64,000 nt of DNA. Source: Actinoplanes cyaneus. GTDB taxonomy: Bacteria; Actinomycetota; Actinomycetes; Mycobacteriales; Micromonosporaceae. Below the pieces are notes generated by a model. The model saw only the letters and a program-made list of their open reading frames with translations, was not told where the DNA came from and made no database searches. The stretch spans positions 124,001 through 188,000 of the forward strand of contig NZ_BOMH01000037.1 in NCBI RefSeq assembly GCF_016862095.1, given 5' to 3'. The position numbers and the translations under genes were made by a program. Below are positions 34,044-42,447 of this stretch, in pieces. The stretch's first letter is position 1, and the number at the start of each line of letters is the position of its first letter.

Positions 34044-34914
34044 GCACGGAGCTCCTTTGCCTGGGCACGGTCACGGTGCGACGGCGGCGGTCACGGATCA
34101 GGCGTACGGGGATCAGCAGGCAGTACGCCGCGACCAGCAGCAGCACCACCGACGAGGCGGAGGTCAGCGAGACGCCGTAGTGGATCGAGGCGGTCCAGCT
34201 CAGCAGCAGCCCGCCGTACCCGGCGCCGAGGATCAGCACCGTGCCGACGGCCGCCATCACCACCAGGCGGTCGGTGACCATGCGGGCGGCCGCCGCGGGG
34301 ACGATCAGCAGCGCCACCACGAGGATCGTGCCGACCGCGCGGACGGCGGCGACCACGACGAGCGCGACCAGGATGTTGAGCCACAGGTCGAGCCAGCCGA
34401 CCCGGAACCCGGCGGCCGCGGCGCCACCCGGGTCGAAGGTGCGGAACAGCAGCGCCCGGGCACCGGCCACCAATGCGATCAGGACGATGACGACCAGCGC
34501 GGCGGTCTCGGCGATCTGCCGCGGCGACACGGTCAGCAACCGGCCGAACAGGAACGAGGTCAGATCCGAGGTGTACGACGATCGGCGCGAGACCATCGCC
34601 ACCCCGATCGAGAACATCGCCGTCAGGACCACGGCCGTGGCAGCGTCGTCGGAGACCCGGCCGCCGCGGGTCAGCAGGGTCAGCACGACCGCGGTGACGA
34701 TCCCGGCGACCAGGGCGCCGGCGAACAACCCCTCCAGTCCGCCGGCCAGGAAACCGATGACCACGCCGGGGAAGATGGTGTGGGTCAGCGCGTCGGAGAC
34801 GAACGAGAGCCGGCGAGCGAAGACGAACACGCTGATCGGGCCGCAGATCAGCGCCAGCAGCGCCAGCTCGGTCAGGGCCCGCGCCATGAACGGGGCGGTG
34901 AACGGTTCGATCAC
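34027..34914 (-). CDS. Metal ABC transporter permease 1 (TroC/ZnuB type)
   Basis: The 295-residue ABC-3 permease has FVSDALTHTIFPGVVIGFLAGG, VVLTAMFSIGVAMVS and VGTILVVALLIVPAAAARMVTDR, with about eight TM helices. GTG 34914 overlaps the ATPase stop by 4 bp (GTGA). Two permease genes in one operon is the Tro/Mnt arrangement; the Zur-like control region favours zinc over manganese. Confidence 0.9.
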   Translation of the reverse strand: MIEPFTAPFMARALTELALLALICGPISVFVFARRLSFVSDALTHTIFPGVVIGFLAGGLEGLFAGALVAGIVTAVVLTLLTRGGRVSDDAATAVVLTAMFSIGVAMVSRRSSYTSDLTSFLFGRLLTVSPRQIAETAALVVIVLIALVAGARALLFRTFDPGGAAAAGFRVGWLDLWLNILVALVVVAAVRAVGTILVVALLIVPAAAARMVTDRLVVMAAVGTVLILGAGYGGLLLSWTASIHYGVSLTSASSVVLLLVAAYCLLIPVRLIRDRRRRTVTVPRQRSSVHELVG

Positions 34915-35663
34915 GGTTCCACCAGGACCATCCGGCCGTCGGCCAGGCTGATGGTGCTCCCGCCGTACGTGCGTCGCAGGTTTTGCTCGGTGAGGGTCGC
35001 GGCGGGTGGCCCGGCCGCCCACTGACGCCCGTTGATCAGGCAGACCAGGTCGGCCAGGTCCCGTGCCACCTGCAGGTCGTGGGTGCTGATCACCAGGGCG
35101 GTGCCGCTGCCGGTGAGGTCGCGCAGCACCCGCACGATCGCGTCCTGGCTGACCGCGTCGACCCCGTTGAACGGTTCGTCGAGCAGCAGCAGCCGGGGTT
35201 CGGAGGCGATGGCGCGGGCCAGCAGCACCCGCTGGCGCTGCCCGCCGGACAGGGTGCCGAAGCGGTGCCCGGCGCGCCCGGCGAGACCGACCCGGTCGAG
35301 GGCCTCGGACACCGCCCGGCGATCGTCCTTGCCGGCGGGCCGCCACCAGCCGATCCGGCGGTAGCGGCCCATCATGACGACCTGCCGGACGCTGACCGGG
35401 AAGTCGGCGTCCAGGGTGTCGGTCTGCGGCACGTATCCGGCCCGGCCGCGGGCCGCGGCGGGATGGTCGCCGAGCACCGTGGCCGCGCCGGCGAGCACCG
35501 GGACCAGGCCGAGGATCGACTTGATCAGGGTGGATTTGCCGGCCCCGTTCGGGCCGACCAGCGCCACCGTCTGCCCCGGCGCGAGTTCCAGGTCGACGTG
35601 GGTCAGCACCGGCGTGCCCTGGTAGCCGACGCTCACCGCTGAGTACGTCAGGGCCGGCGTCAT
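34911..35663 (-). CDS. Metal ABC transporter ATP-binding protein
   Basis: The 250-residue nucleotide-binding subunit has Walker A GPNGAGKST (37-45), Q-loop YVPQTD, signature LSGGQRQR, Walker B LLLLDEP and H-loop STHDL. It energises import of metal delivered by the adjacent lipoprotein. One base separates its ATG from the stop of the substrate-binding gene. Confidence 0.95.
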   Translation of the reverse strand: MTPALTYSAVSVGYQGTPVLTHVDLELAPGQTVALVGPNGAGKSTLIKSILGLVPVLAGAATVLGDHPAAARGRAGYVPQTDTLDADFPVSVRQVVMMGRYRRIGWWRPAGKDDRRAVSEALDRVGLAGRAGHRFGTLSGGQRQRVLLARAIASEPRLLLLDEPFNGVDAVSQDAIVRVLRDLTGSGTALVISTHDLQVARDLADLVCLINGRQWAAGPPAATLTEQNLRRTYGGSTISLADGRMVLVEP

Positions 35664-35664
35664 C

Positions 35665-36624
35665 TCAGCCCGCCAGCGCGGCGACGATGACCTGGGTGTT
35701 GTGCTGCTCGGCGCCGAGGTAGGTGCTTTGCGGGGTGCCGTCGGCGCCGAGGCTGTCGCCGTAGAGCGCGTCCTCACCGGCCACCACCTTGACGCCGGCC
35801 TGCCTCGCGATGGCCTCGGCGGTCTTGGGCGGCAGCGAGCTCTCCGTGAAGATGGCCTTGGTGCCGGTTGCCTTGATCTTGGTGACCAGGTCGGTGAGCT
35901 GCTGTGCCGACAGTTCCGCGGAGGTGTCCATGCTCGGGATGACCGAGCCGACGAACTGCAACTGGTACCGGTCGACGTAGTAGCCGAACGCGTCGTGGTT
36001 GGTGACCAGCTTGCGGTCGCCGGCGGGCAGCTTGGCGAAGGCGGCCTGGTTGTCGGCGTCGAGCTTGTCCAGCTTGGCCGAGTAGTCGGTGAGGTTCTTG
36101 GCGAACGCGGCGGCGCGGCCGGCGTCGGCCGCGGCGAGCGCCTTCTCGATGTTGCCGACCATGATCTTGGCGTTCTGCGGGTTGTGCCAGATGTGCGGGT
36201 CGCCGGCGGCCATCTCCTCGTCACCCGGGTCGCCCTTGCGCAGCGCTACGCCCTGACTGGAGTCGACGACGGTGCCCTTGAAACCGGCCGACTCGATCGT
36301 CGGGTCCAGCCACTCCTCCAGGCCGACGCCGTTCTTGACGACGACCTTGGCGGCGCCGATGGCCTGGATGTCGGCCGGGGTGGGTTCGTACTCGTGCGGG
36401 TCGACACCGACCTTGATGATCTGGGTCACCGTGACGTCGCTGCCGCCGATGTTGCGGACGAAATCGGCCACCTCGGGGGTGGTGGCGACCACCGCGAGCG
36501 GTGCGCCACCGGAAGCTGCGGGCCCGGCCGCGCCGGCGTCGGCGTCGCTGGAGCCGCAGCCGGCGAGGACGGTCGCCGTGGCGGTCAGGGACGCGATCCA
36601 GAGGATGCCTTGCCGGATTCTCAT
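35665..36624 (-). CDS. Zinc/manganese ABC transporter substrate-binding lipoprotein (TroA/ZnuA family)
   Basis: The 319-residue cluster A-I binding protein has lipobox LAGC (Cys23) and the four metal ligands at expected sites: His77 (DPHEYEP), His144 (DPHIWHN), His210 (TNHDAFGY) and Asp290 (LYGDSLG). The long His-rich loop of ZnuA is missing. ATG 36624 follows AAGGAG with 9-nt spacing; an in-frame ATG at 36672 lies within the control region. First gene of the importer operon, downstream of a promoter and a Zur-like box, which points to zinc. Confidence 0.92.
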   Translation of the reverse strand: MRIRQGILWIASLTATATVLAGCGSSDADAGAAGPAASGGAPLAVVATTPEVADFVRNIGGSDVTVTQIIKVGVDPHEYEPTPADIQAIGAAKVVVKNGVGLEEWLDPTIESAGFKGTVVDSSQGVALRKGDPGDEEMAAGDPHIWHNPQNAKIMVGNIEKALAAADAGRAAAFAKNLTDYSAKLDKLDADNQAAFAKLPAGDRKLVTNHDAFGYYVDRYQLQFVGSVIPSMDTSAELSAQQLTDLVTKIKATGTKAIFTESSLPPKTAEAIARQAGVKVVAGEDALYGDSLGADGTPQSTYLGAEQHNTQVIVAALAG

Positions 36625-36650
36625 GTGGTTCCACTCCTTGTCGCTGAGGA

Positions 36651-36671
36651 GCAGAACGATAATCGTTTTCA
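36651..36671 (-). promoter_or_regulatory. Zur-like box of the TroABCD-type operon
   Basis: Read leftward, TGAAAACGA-TTA-TCGTTCTGC is an imperfect palindrome with the same GAAAACGA / TCGTT halves and 3-bp centre as the box at 36819-36837. It begins just after the -10 hexamer and ends 27 bp before the lipoprotein start codon. Confidence 0.65.
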
Positions 36672-36700
36672 TAAATCATCGTCTAATAGCGAGATGACAA
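36671..36700 (-). promoter_or_regulatory. Promoter of the TroABCD-type operon
   Basis: Leftward TTGTCA (36695-36700) and ATTTAT (36671-36676) are spaced by 18 bp in an AT-richer stretch, directly before the Zur-like box. The arrangement fits repression by a factor bound across the start point. Confidence 0.5.
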
Positions 36701-36818
36701 TCAGTTCATCGATCGCCGAGCCCGTCGGCCCACCCGCCTGATCTCGCCGCCTTCCGGCGGCTCCGGCCGCCGGTGTCCGGTATCCCCCGGCGCACGGCCC
36801 GTGCTAGCGTCCCCGATC

Positions 36819-36837
36819 GAAAACGACAGTCGTTTTC
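36819..36837 (+). promoter_or_regulatory. Perfect Zur-like palindrome of the surface-protein operon
   Basis: GAAAACGAC-A-GTCGTTTTC is a perfect 9-1-9 inverted repeat, the best site in the window. It lies 35 bp before the WxL-type gene and divergently about 150 bp from the box for the importer operon. Confidence 0.75.
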
Positions 36838-36871
36838 AATAACGGTCGACTGTCCAGAAAGGAGACGATGC

Positions 36872-38338
36872 GTGAAGAGACCCTCCGTACGGGTCGCGTC
36901 CACCGTCGCGGGCCTGACCCTGCTGGCCACGGCCCTGGTCGACGCCTCCCCGGCGCTGGCCGCCGACGCGGTGGTGCTGTCGGCAGGACACACCGACGCC
37001 GTCGACGTCCACTACGAGAACGGCGCGCTGAAGCTGAAGGTCAAGGACGACACGATCAGCCCCTCGGTGGTACGCGACCCGGCCGACGTCACGTTCCGGG
37101 TGCTGCCCGCGGCCGAGACGACCGTGCCGGACCTGCCGAGCTTCGCGTTCCTCGGCGCACCCGGCAGCAAGATCTGGATGCTGCCGCAGATCCAGGACCC
37201 GGCGCTGCTGTGGCCCGGCTGGAACACCACCGCGCTCGGCTCCGGGGTCTTCACCGGCGACAAGGTGACGATCAGCCTGGTCGGCGCCGACGGCCCCGGT
37301 GACGTGACCCTGTTCGACACCACCTCGCTGGGGATCCCGAACGTCAAGTTCCGCAGCAACGACGGCCTGCCCGACCGCCTCGACGTGCCGGTGCACACCC
37401 ACGCTCACGCCGGCTGGGTGTTCTCGGCCGGCGGCGCCTACACGCTGACGTTCCAGGCCGACGCCACCCTGGCCGACGGCACGAAGGTCTCCACCGGACC
37501 GGTGGACTACCGCTTCGTCGTCGGCGCTGCCCCGGCCGGCGGGCACGACGTCGAGCTGGCCGTCTCCGGCATGGCCGACGAGTACCAGCCCGGGGACACC
37601 GTGATCCTGCAGGCGGTGCAGACACCGCAGGGCGCCCTGACCAGGTACCAGTGGTTCAGCAAGCGGCCGGACGACGCCGAGTTCAGCCCGATCGAGGGCG
37701 AGACCGGCGCGTCGTACAGCTTCACCGCGACCCGGGCCCTCAACGCCACCGAGTACCTGGTCAAGCTCTACGACGGTACGACCGTCACGGCCACCGCCGA
37801 GTCGGTCTGGCTGTGGGTCGCCCTCCCCGAGGAGGGCAGCAGCACCGCCAAGTCCGTGACCGCCACCATCAACGCCGCCGACGGTGCCCTCGTGATCAGC
37901 GTCGATCCCGGGGACCGCACCGTCACCCTGCCACCGGCCACCCTGTCCGCGGCCGGTGACCGCTGGGAGAGCAACGGCGCTCTCAAACCGGTCACCGTGA
38001 CCGACACCCGCGAGGCCCAGCCCGGCTGGACCGCCGCCGGCCAGGTCGCCGACGGGTTCCGCACCGAGGACGGCAAGACGTTCGCCGGCAGCTACCTCGG
38101 CTGGGCCCCGGCCGTCGTCACGCAGGGCACCCAGCAGGGCGTAGTGGCCGGGCCGGTCGCCGTTCCCTACGTCGCCGGGCTTCCCGGCACCGGGCTGGGC
38201 GGCAGCGCCACGCTCGCCTCCGCCCCCAACGGCAAGGGCCTGGGCACCGCGAAACTCGACGCGACGCTCACGCTGCGCGTGCCGACCGACACCACGGCCG
38301 GAACCTACAGCGGCACCATCACTCTGACCGCCATCTGA
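36872..38338 (+). CDS. Surface protein: anchored-repeat domain, Ig-like domain and WxL-like C-terminus
   Basis: The 488-residue protein has a signal peptide cleaved after about ALA30. Domain 1 (33-218) is the actinobacterial surface-anchored repeat ('choice-of-anchor M') with SAGHTDAVDV, FAFLGAPGS, LLWPGWNT, RSNDGLPD, HTHAHAGWVF. An Ig-like region (225-320) follows, then a C-terminal domain (325-488) resembling WxL domains (PGWTAAGQV, YLGWAP, ending AGTYSGTITLTA). WxL domains attach noncovalently to peptidoglycan. GTG 36872 follows AGGAG by 7 nt. Next gene encodes a DUF916 partner. Role in zinc capture is inferred. Confidence 0.8.
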   Translation: MKRPSVRVASTVAGLTLLATALVDASPALAADAVVLSAGHTDAVDVHYENGALKLKVKDDTISPSVVRDPADVTFRVLPAAETTVPDLPSFAFLGAPGSKIWMLPQIQDPALLWPGWNTTALGSGVFTGDKVTISLVGADGPGDVTLFDTTSLGIPNVKFRSNDGLPDRLDVPVHTHAHAGWVFSAGGAYTLTFQADATLADGTKVSTGPVDYRFVVGAAPAGGHDVELAVSGMADEYQPGDTVILQAVQTPQGALTRYQWFSKRPDDAEFSPIEGETGASYSFTATRALNATEYLVKLYDGTTVTATAESVWLWVALPEEGSSTAKSVTATINAADGALVISVDPGDRTVTLPPATLSAAGDRWESNGALKPVTVTDTREAQPGWTAAGQVADGFRTEDGKTFAGSYLGWAPAVVTQGTQQGVVAGPVAVPYVAGLPGTGLGGSATLASAPNGKGLGTAKLDATLTLRVPTDTTAGTYSGTITLTAI

Positions 38339-38342
38339 TGCC

Positions 38343-38382
38343 GTCGCGGGGCGGTGGCCACCCCCTCCCGCCGCCCCGCGAC
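38343..38382 (+). other. Intercistronic GC-rich hairpin
   Basis: GTCGCGGGGCGG (38343-38354) pairs perfectly with CCGCCCCGCGAC (38371-38382). There is no T run, so it is more likely an mRNA-stability or processing hairpin, or a leaky terminator, that sets the ratio of the WxL-type protein to the downstream membrane proteins. Confidence 0.55.
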
Positions 38383-38404
38383 CCTCGGCCGACGGAAGAC
38401 CCTC

Positions 38405-39454
38405 ATGCGTACCCCTCTCGTCGCGGCCCTGCTGGCCGTCGCAACCCTTGCCCTGTCCACCACCCCCGTCGCCGCGGAGCCCGCCAACGACTCCTTGACC
38501 TGGTCGGTCACCCCGTCCGGGCCGCAAGGCCCGAACGGCCGGACCGCGCTGGACTACAAACTCGACCCCGGCGCCACCATCACCGACCACCTCGCCGTCA
38601 CCAACCACTCCCGGCGGCCGCTGACGCTGCGCCTGTACGCCAGCGACGCGTTCACCACCGCCGGCGGCGGCTTCGACCTGCTCGCCGCCGGCGCCGCGCC
38701 ACGTGACGCCGGCGGCTGGGTCACCCTCGCCCGCACCACCGTCACCCTGCCGAAGTCGTCACGGGTCGTCATCCCGCTCACGCTGACCGTCCCCGGCAAC
38801 GCCACCCCCGGCGATCACGCCGCGGGAGTGGTCGCCTCCCTGACCGACGCCGGCACCGGCACCGGGCCCGACGGACGGCGGGTCACCGTCGATCACCGGG
38901 TCGGCACCCGGATCTACCTGCGTGTCACCGGGCCGCTGCGGCCGGCGCTGACGGTCACCGACGTACAGCTCACCTCCGGTTCTTCGTGGAATCCGGTGAC
39001 GTTGCCGCACCTGACAGCCACTTTCACGATCAACAACATCGGCAACGTACGTCTGAGCGCGCAGCCGTCCGTCCACGCGCACGGCCCGTTCGGGCTGGGT
39101 GAGCGCTCCGCGAACGGGGCCGCCGTCCCGGAAGTCCTGCCGGGCGGCTCGCTGCGCACCTCGATCCGCCTCGACGGGGTCCCGCCGCTGCTGCGTGAGC
39201 AACTGGCCGTCTCGGTGCTGCCGGCGGCCGCCGGCGGCCGGGCCATCGACCCCGCCCCGGCACGGGCCGAGTCGCAGCACACGGTGTGGCTGATCCCCTG
39301 GTCACAGCTCGGCCTGCTGGCCCTGGTCACGGCCATCGTCGTCGGCCGGCTGCTCGCCCGGCGGCGCCGCCGGCGGGCGCTGCGCGAGGCCGTCGCCGCA
39401 GCCGAGCAACGTGGGCGCGAACAAGCCATCTCCGCCGAGGAAGGACCTTCATGA
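38405..39454 (+). CDS. DUF916 (WxL-interacting/peptidoglycan-binding) membrane protein
   Basis: The 349-residue protein has a signal peptide (LVAALLAVATLALSTTPVAA), a beta-sandwich beginning SLTWSVTPSGPQGP with the DUF916 feature LDPGATITDHLAVTNHS and VTLPKSSRVVIPLTLTVPGNATPGDHAAG, and a second beta domain. One C-terminal TM helix (LGLLALVTAIVVGRLL) and a basic tail follow. DUF916 proteins bind peptidoglycan and hold WxL proteins at the wall. ATG 38405 has GGAAG 6 nt before; the stop overlaps the LPxTG gene by 4 bp. Confidence 0.85.
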   Translation: MRTPLVAALLAVATLALSTTPVAAEPANDSLTWSVTPSGPQGPNGRTALDYKLDPGATITDHLAVTNHSRRPLTLRLYASDAFTTAGGGFDLLAAGAAPRDAGGWVTLARTTVTLPKSSRVVIPLTLTVPGNATPGDHAAGVVASLTDAGTGTGPDGRRVTVDHRVGTRIYLRVTGPLRPALTVTDVQLTSGSSWNPVTLPHLTATFTINNIGNVRLSAQPSVHAHGPFGLGERSANGAAVPEVLPGGSLRTSIRLDGVPPLLREQLAVSVLPAAAGGRAIDPAPARAESQHTVWLIPWSQLGLLALVTAIVVGRLLARRRRRRALREAVAAAEQRGREQAISAEEGPS

Positions 39455-41019
39455 CGCCCAGAAAGCGGCGCGGGCTGCGCACCGCAGCCGCCACCGCATC
39501 ACTGATCGCCACCCTGCCCGCCAGCGCGCCCGCCGCGGCCCGACCACAAAGCCCGCAGGTCGCCGGTGCGGATCTGATCGCGTTGTCGGTGGACTCCGGC
39601 AAACTGCTACTGAACTTCCGTGAACACGGTCAGGCCGAGGACACCGATCCGGCGCAACTGCGGTTCACCGCCGCGGCACAACCGGCCGGCACCGTGCCCG
39701 ACGACCCCGCATACGCGTTCCTCGGCCCACCTGGGACCACGGTCTGGTCGCTGGCCGGCGGAGAAGGCCTGCCCGCCATCGACACCACCGCCGTGGCCGG
39801 CGACGTGGCCCTGGAACTGGTCTCCGCCGACGGACCCGGGTCCTTCGCCGCCTACACGCTGTCGAACTGGGGACGGCCCGCGCTGCTGCTCGACAGCGAC
39901 AGCCGCACCAGCACCCCGGTACCGGCCGGACGGCGTACCGGCGGCCTGGTGTGGATGTTCGACTCCCCCGGCGAATACCGGCTGACCCTGCGGGCGACGG
40001 TGCGCACCGGATCGACGACCACACAGGACGAGGCCACTTACACCGTCACGGTTCCCGGCGCCGGCACGACAGCGCCGGCCGCCGCCACGCCTGCGCTCAC
40101 GGCTCCCACGGCTCCCGCGGCAGCCGCCAAGCAGGCGGCCGCAGCCACGCCCACCGGGCAGCCGTCGCATGCCACCGCCGCGGCGAAGGCCCTGTCCACC
40201 ACCGCGGCAAGCACAACAGCAGCCGGCCGCAAGGTGATCTCCGAAGGCCACGTCGACATGGGCCCGCAACTGAGCGGCAGCACGCTGACCATCCGGCTCA
40301 AGGACGACTCGACCACGCCGGCCACCTGGCGTGACCTGGCCGACGTGACGCTCAAGGTGAGCGACAAGGCGAAGATCGCCGTGCCGTCCGGTTCCGGGTA
40401 CGCGTTTCTCGGCGCAGCCGGTGACCAGGTCTATCTGCTGCCGCAGTCACAACAGGCCGGGATCGTCTGGCCGGGCTGGAACACCCAGCACGAGTCGATC
40501 ATCAGCGGCACCAAGGGCAACGTCACCTGGCGGCTGCGCAAGGTCGACGGTCCCGGCGCCGTCAAGCTCTTCCTCACCGGCTCGTTCGGCGCCCCGGAGG
40601 TCGTCTTCGACTCCGCCAGGAGCCTGCCTCAGCAGCTGAGCATCCCGCCGAACACCCACGCGCACGGCAACTGGGCCTTCACCGAGGCGGGCACCTACCG
40701 GCTCGCCGTCGAGATGACCGCCACCACCACGGCCGGCAAGACCGTCTCGGATACCCGGACACTGACCTTCGCCGTCGGCGACGCGACCGGAACCGGTGGC
40801 GGCACCACCGCCGGCCCCAGCGCCACTGCCGGCGGCGGTGGCGACAACACCGGTTCCACGACCGGCACGACCACCGGATCGGCGGGCGGCAAGCTGCCCC
40901 AGACCGGCACGGACATCCTCTCCATCGCGACCGGCGGCCTGCTCCTCGCGGCCGGCGGCGCGTTCCTGATCGTCGTCACCCGCCGCCGCCGGGGCGAGCA
41001 ACATCACGCCTCCACATGA
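39451..41019 (+). CDS. LPxTG-anchored surface protein with two anchored-repeat domains
   Basis: The 522-residue protein has a signal peptide, a first repeat domain (about 38-205), an Ala/Pro/Thr-rich linker (about 206-270), a second repeat domain (about 271-445) and a Gly/Thr-rich stalk. Sorting signal LPQTG (482-486), a hydrophobic helix and RRRR tail show sortase anchoring to peptidoglycan. The second copy has SEGHVDMG, LLPQSQQAGIVWPGWNT, and NTHAHGNWAF. The first has lost these His residues (VDSGK, RRTGGLVWMF) while keeping the fold. Coupled by ATGA to the DUF916 gene. Confidence 0.85.
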   Translation: MTPRKRRGLRTAAATASLIATLPASAPAAARPQSPQVAGADLIALSVDSGKLLLNFREHGQAEDTDPAQLRFTAAAQPAGTVPDDPAYAFLGPPGTTVWSLAGGEGLPAIDTTAVAGDVALELVSADGPGSFAAYTLSNWGRPALLLDSDSRTSTPVPAGRRTGGLVWMFDSPGEYRLTLRATVRTGSTTTQDEATYTVTVPGAGTTAPAAATPALTAPTAPAAAAKQAAAATPTGQPSHATAAAKALSTTAASTTAAGRKVISEGHVDMGPQLSGSTLTIRLKDDSTTPATWRDLADVTLKVSDKAKIAVPSGSGYAFLGAAGDQVYLLPQSQQAGIVWPGWNTQHESIISGTKGNVTWRLRKVDGPGAVKLFLTGSFGAPEVVFDSARSLPQQLSIPPNTHAHGNWAFTEAGTYRLAVEMTATTTAGKTVSDTRTLTFAVGDATGTGGGTTAGPSATAGGGGDNTGSTTGTTTGSAGGKLPQTGTDILSIATGGLLLAAGGAFLIVVTRRRRGEQHHAST

Positions 41020-41026
41020 GACCTTC

Positions 41027-41049
41027 CTAATGAAAATGAAAACCATTAG
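41027..41049 (+). promoter_or_regulatory. Zur-like box inside the surface-protein locus
   Basis: AATGAAAACCATT (41035-41047) is identical to the rpmB box, and CTAATG (41027-41032) pairs with CATTAG (41044-41049). It begins 8 bp after the stop of the LPxTG gene and 50 bp before the next start, marking a second zinc-controlled promoter for the downstream importer operon. Confidence 0.7.
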
Positions 41050-41098
41050 TGTCAACGTCGCGGCCGGGCCCTCCGGCCGTGAGAAGAAGGAGAATCCC

Positions 41099-41755
41099 TT
41101 GCGTAAACCCATCCGTCTGCTGCTGGGAAGTGGCATCCTGGCCACTGCCCTGCTCGCCGGCGCTGTCCCGGCCCAGGCACACGCCGCGCCGGCGGTGCTC
41201 AGTTCCGGTCACGTCGACGTCGTCGACATCGAGTTCGAGGACGGCGCACTCGAGCTGGGCGTGCACGACGAGAGCGTCGAGCCCGGCGTCGAGCACGAGC
41301 CCGGCGATGTCGTCCTGCTGGTCAAGAGGGCCGCCAAGACCACCGTCCCGGACAATGCCGCGTTCAACTTCCTCGGCGCCGCCGGTGCCCCGGTCTGGAT
41401 CCTTCCCGAGATCCAGGCCGAGAAGCTGCTCTGGCCCGGCCTGTCCACCGAGGAGATCGAGTCCGGCGCTCTCGCGAACGACACGGTCACCCTCACCGCG
41501 CAGAAGGTGACCGGTCCCGGCCGGCTCGCCGTCTACACCGAGGACGCCGTCGGTGCCCCGCGCATCCTGATCGACAGCGGCGACGGCCTGCCCGACGCCG
41601 TGAGCCTGGCCACCGGCACACACCAGCACGCCAACTGGGCGTTCCAAAAGGCCGGTGTCTACCGCCTCAAGGTCCGGGCCACCGCCACGGTCGCCGCCAC
41701 CGGCGCCACGGTCACCTCCGAGCCGGCCGTCTACACCTTCGTGGTGCAGCCGTGA
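41099..41755 (+). CDS. Secreted single-domain anchored-repeat protein
   Basis: The 218-residue protein has a signal peptide ending PAQAHA and one repeat domain (SSGHVDVVDIEFEDG, FNFLGAAG, LPEIQAEKLLWPGLST, DSGDGLPD, THQHANWAF). No LPxTG, WxL, GW or TM anchor follows, so it is either secreted or held by other surface proteins. The start is TTG 41099, 6 nt after AAGGAG. First gene of the second zinc-controlled unit; the stop overlaps the next start (GTGA). Confidence 0.8.
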   Translation: MRKPIRLLLGSGILATALLAGAVPAQAHAAPAVLSSGHVDVVDIEFEDGALELGVHDESVEPGVEHEPGDVVLLVKRAAKTTVPDNAAFNFLGAAGAPVWILPEIQAEKLLWPGLSTEEIESGALANDTVTLTAQKVTGPGRLAVYTEDAVGAPRILIDSGDGLPDAVSLATGTHQHANWAFQKAGVYRLKVRATATVAATGATVTSEPAVYTFVVQP

Positions 41756-42387
41756 AGCGGGTTGCGGCGGTCCTCGCCGGCCTGCTGATCGCCGGAACCC
41801 TGATCAGCCCCGCCCAGGCCGCGACGGTCACCCTCAGCAGCGGCCACGTTGACGTCCTGGACGTCGACTACACCGCCGGCACGCTGGTGCTGAGCCTCAA
41901 CGACGCCACCGGCAGCACCGAGGCCGAGCGCAACCCCGCCGACGTCGAACTGCGCGTCCCGGCCGCCGCGAAGGTCACCGTGCCCAGCGGCAGCGGTTGG
42001 TCGTTCCTCGGCACCGCCGGCTCCACCGCCTGGGTGCTGCCGCAGTCCAGCAGTTCCGGGCTGCTCTACGCCGGATGGAACACCCTCGAGGTGCCCGCCG
42101 GCGTGCTGCAGAACAACAGCGTGTCGGTCAAGCTCACCAGCGTCACCGGGTCGGGCAGCGTCAGTGTCTACACCGTCTCCGGTGGCACGCCGGCCAAACT
42201 GTTCGACTCGAGCGACGGCCTGCCGGACGCCCTCACCGTGGCGCGCAACGTGCATGCCCACGCCAACTGGGGCTTCACCCAGGCCGGCACGTACAGCGTC
42301 ACGTTCGAGGTGACCGGCAAGCTGGCAGCCACCGGCGCCACCGTCAGCACCGGCGCCAAGACGTACACCTTCACCGTCCTGCCGTAA
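41752..42387 (+). CDS. Secreted single-domain anchored-repeat protein
   Basis: The 211-residue protein starts at GTG 41752, 4-bp overlap with the preceding gene. It has a signal peptide ending PAQA, then one repeat domain with SSGHVDVLDVDY, WSFLGTAGS, LLYAGWNT, DSSDGLPD and VHAHANWGF. It is a close paralogue of the preceding protein and also lacks an anchor. The tandem pair probably arose by duplication. Confidence 0.8.
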   Translation: MKRVAAVLAGLLIAGTLISPAQAATVTLSSGHVDVLDVDYTAGTLVLSLNDATGSTEAERNPADVELRVPAAAKVTVPSGSGWSFLGTAGSTAWVLPQSSSSGLLYAGWNTLEVPAGVLQNNSVSVKLTSVTGSGSVSVYTVSGGTPAKLFDSSDGLPDALTVARNVHAHANWGFTQAGTYSVTFEVTGKLAATGATVSTGAKTYTFTVLP

Positions 42388-42397
42388 CCACCGCAGT

Positions 42398-42432
42398 GTG
42401 GGCCCGCTCCACCGGAATTGGAGCGGGCCCAC
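42398..42432 (+). other. Strong 14-bp-stem hairpin before the binding-protein gene
   Basis: GTGGGCCCGCTCCA (42398-42411) pairs perfectly with TGGAGCGGGCCCAC (42419-42432) over a 7-nt loop. It ends 15 bp before the ATG at 42448 and has no T tract. As it lies within the operon, it is better explained as an mRNA processing/stabilising element or attenuator than a full terminator. Confidence 0.65.
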
Positions 42433-42447
42433 GTGGGAGAACTGTAG

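Noticed and set aside
42398..42432. Transcription terminator ending the surface-protein operon
   Set aside because: The hairpin is strong but no T run follows and the next gene has a normal ribosome site with no visible new promoter, so I list it as an intercistronic element.
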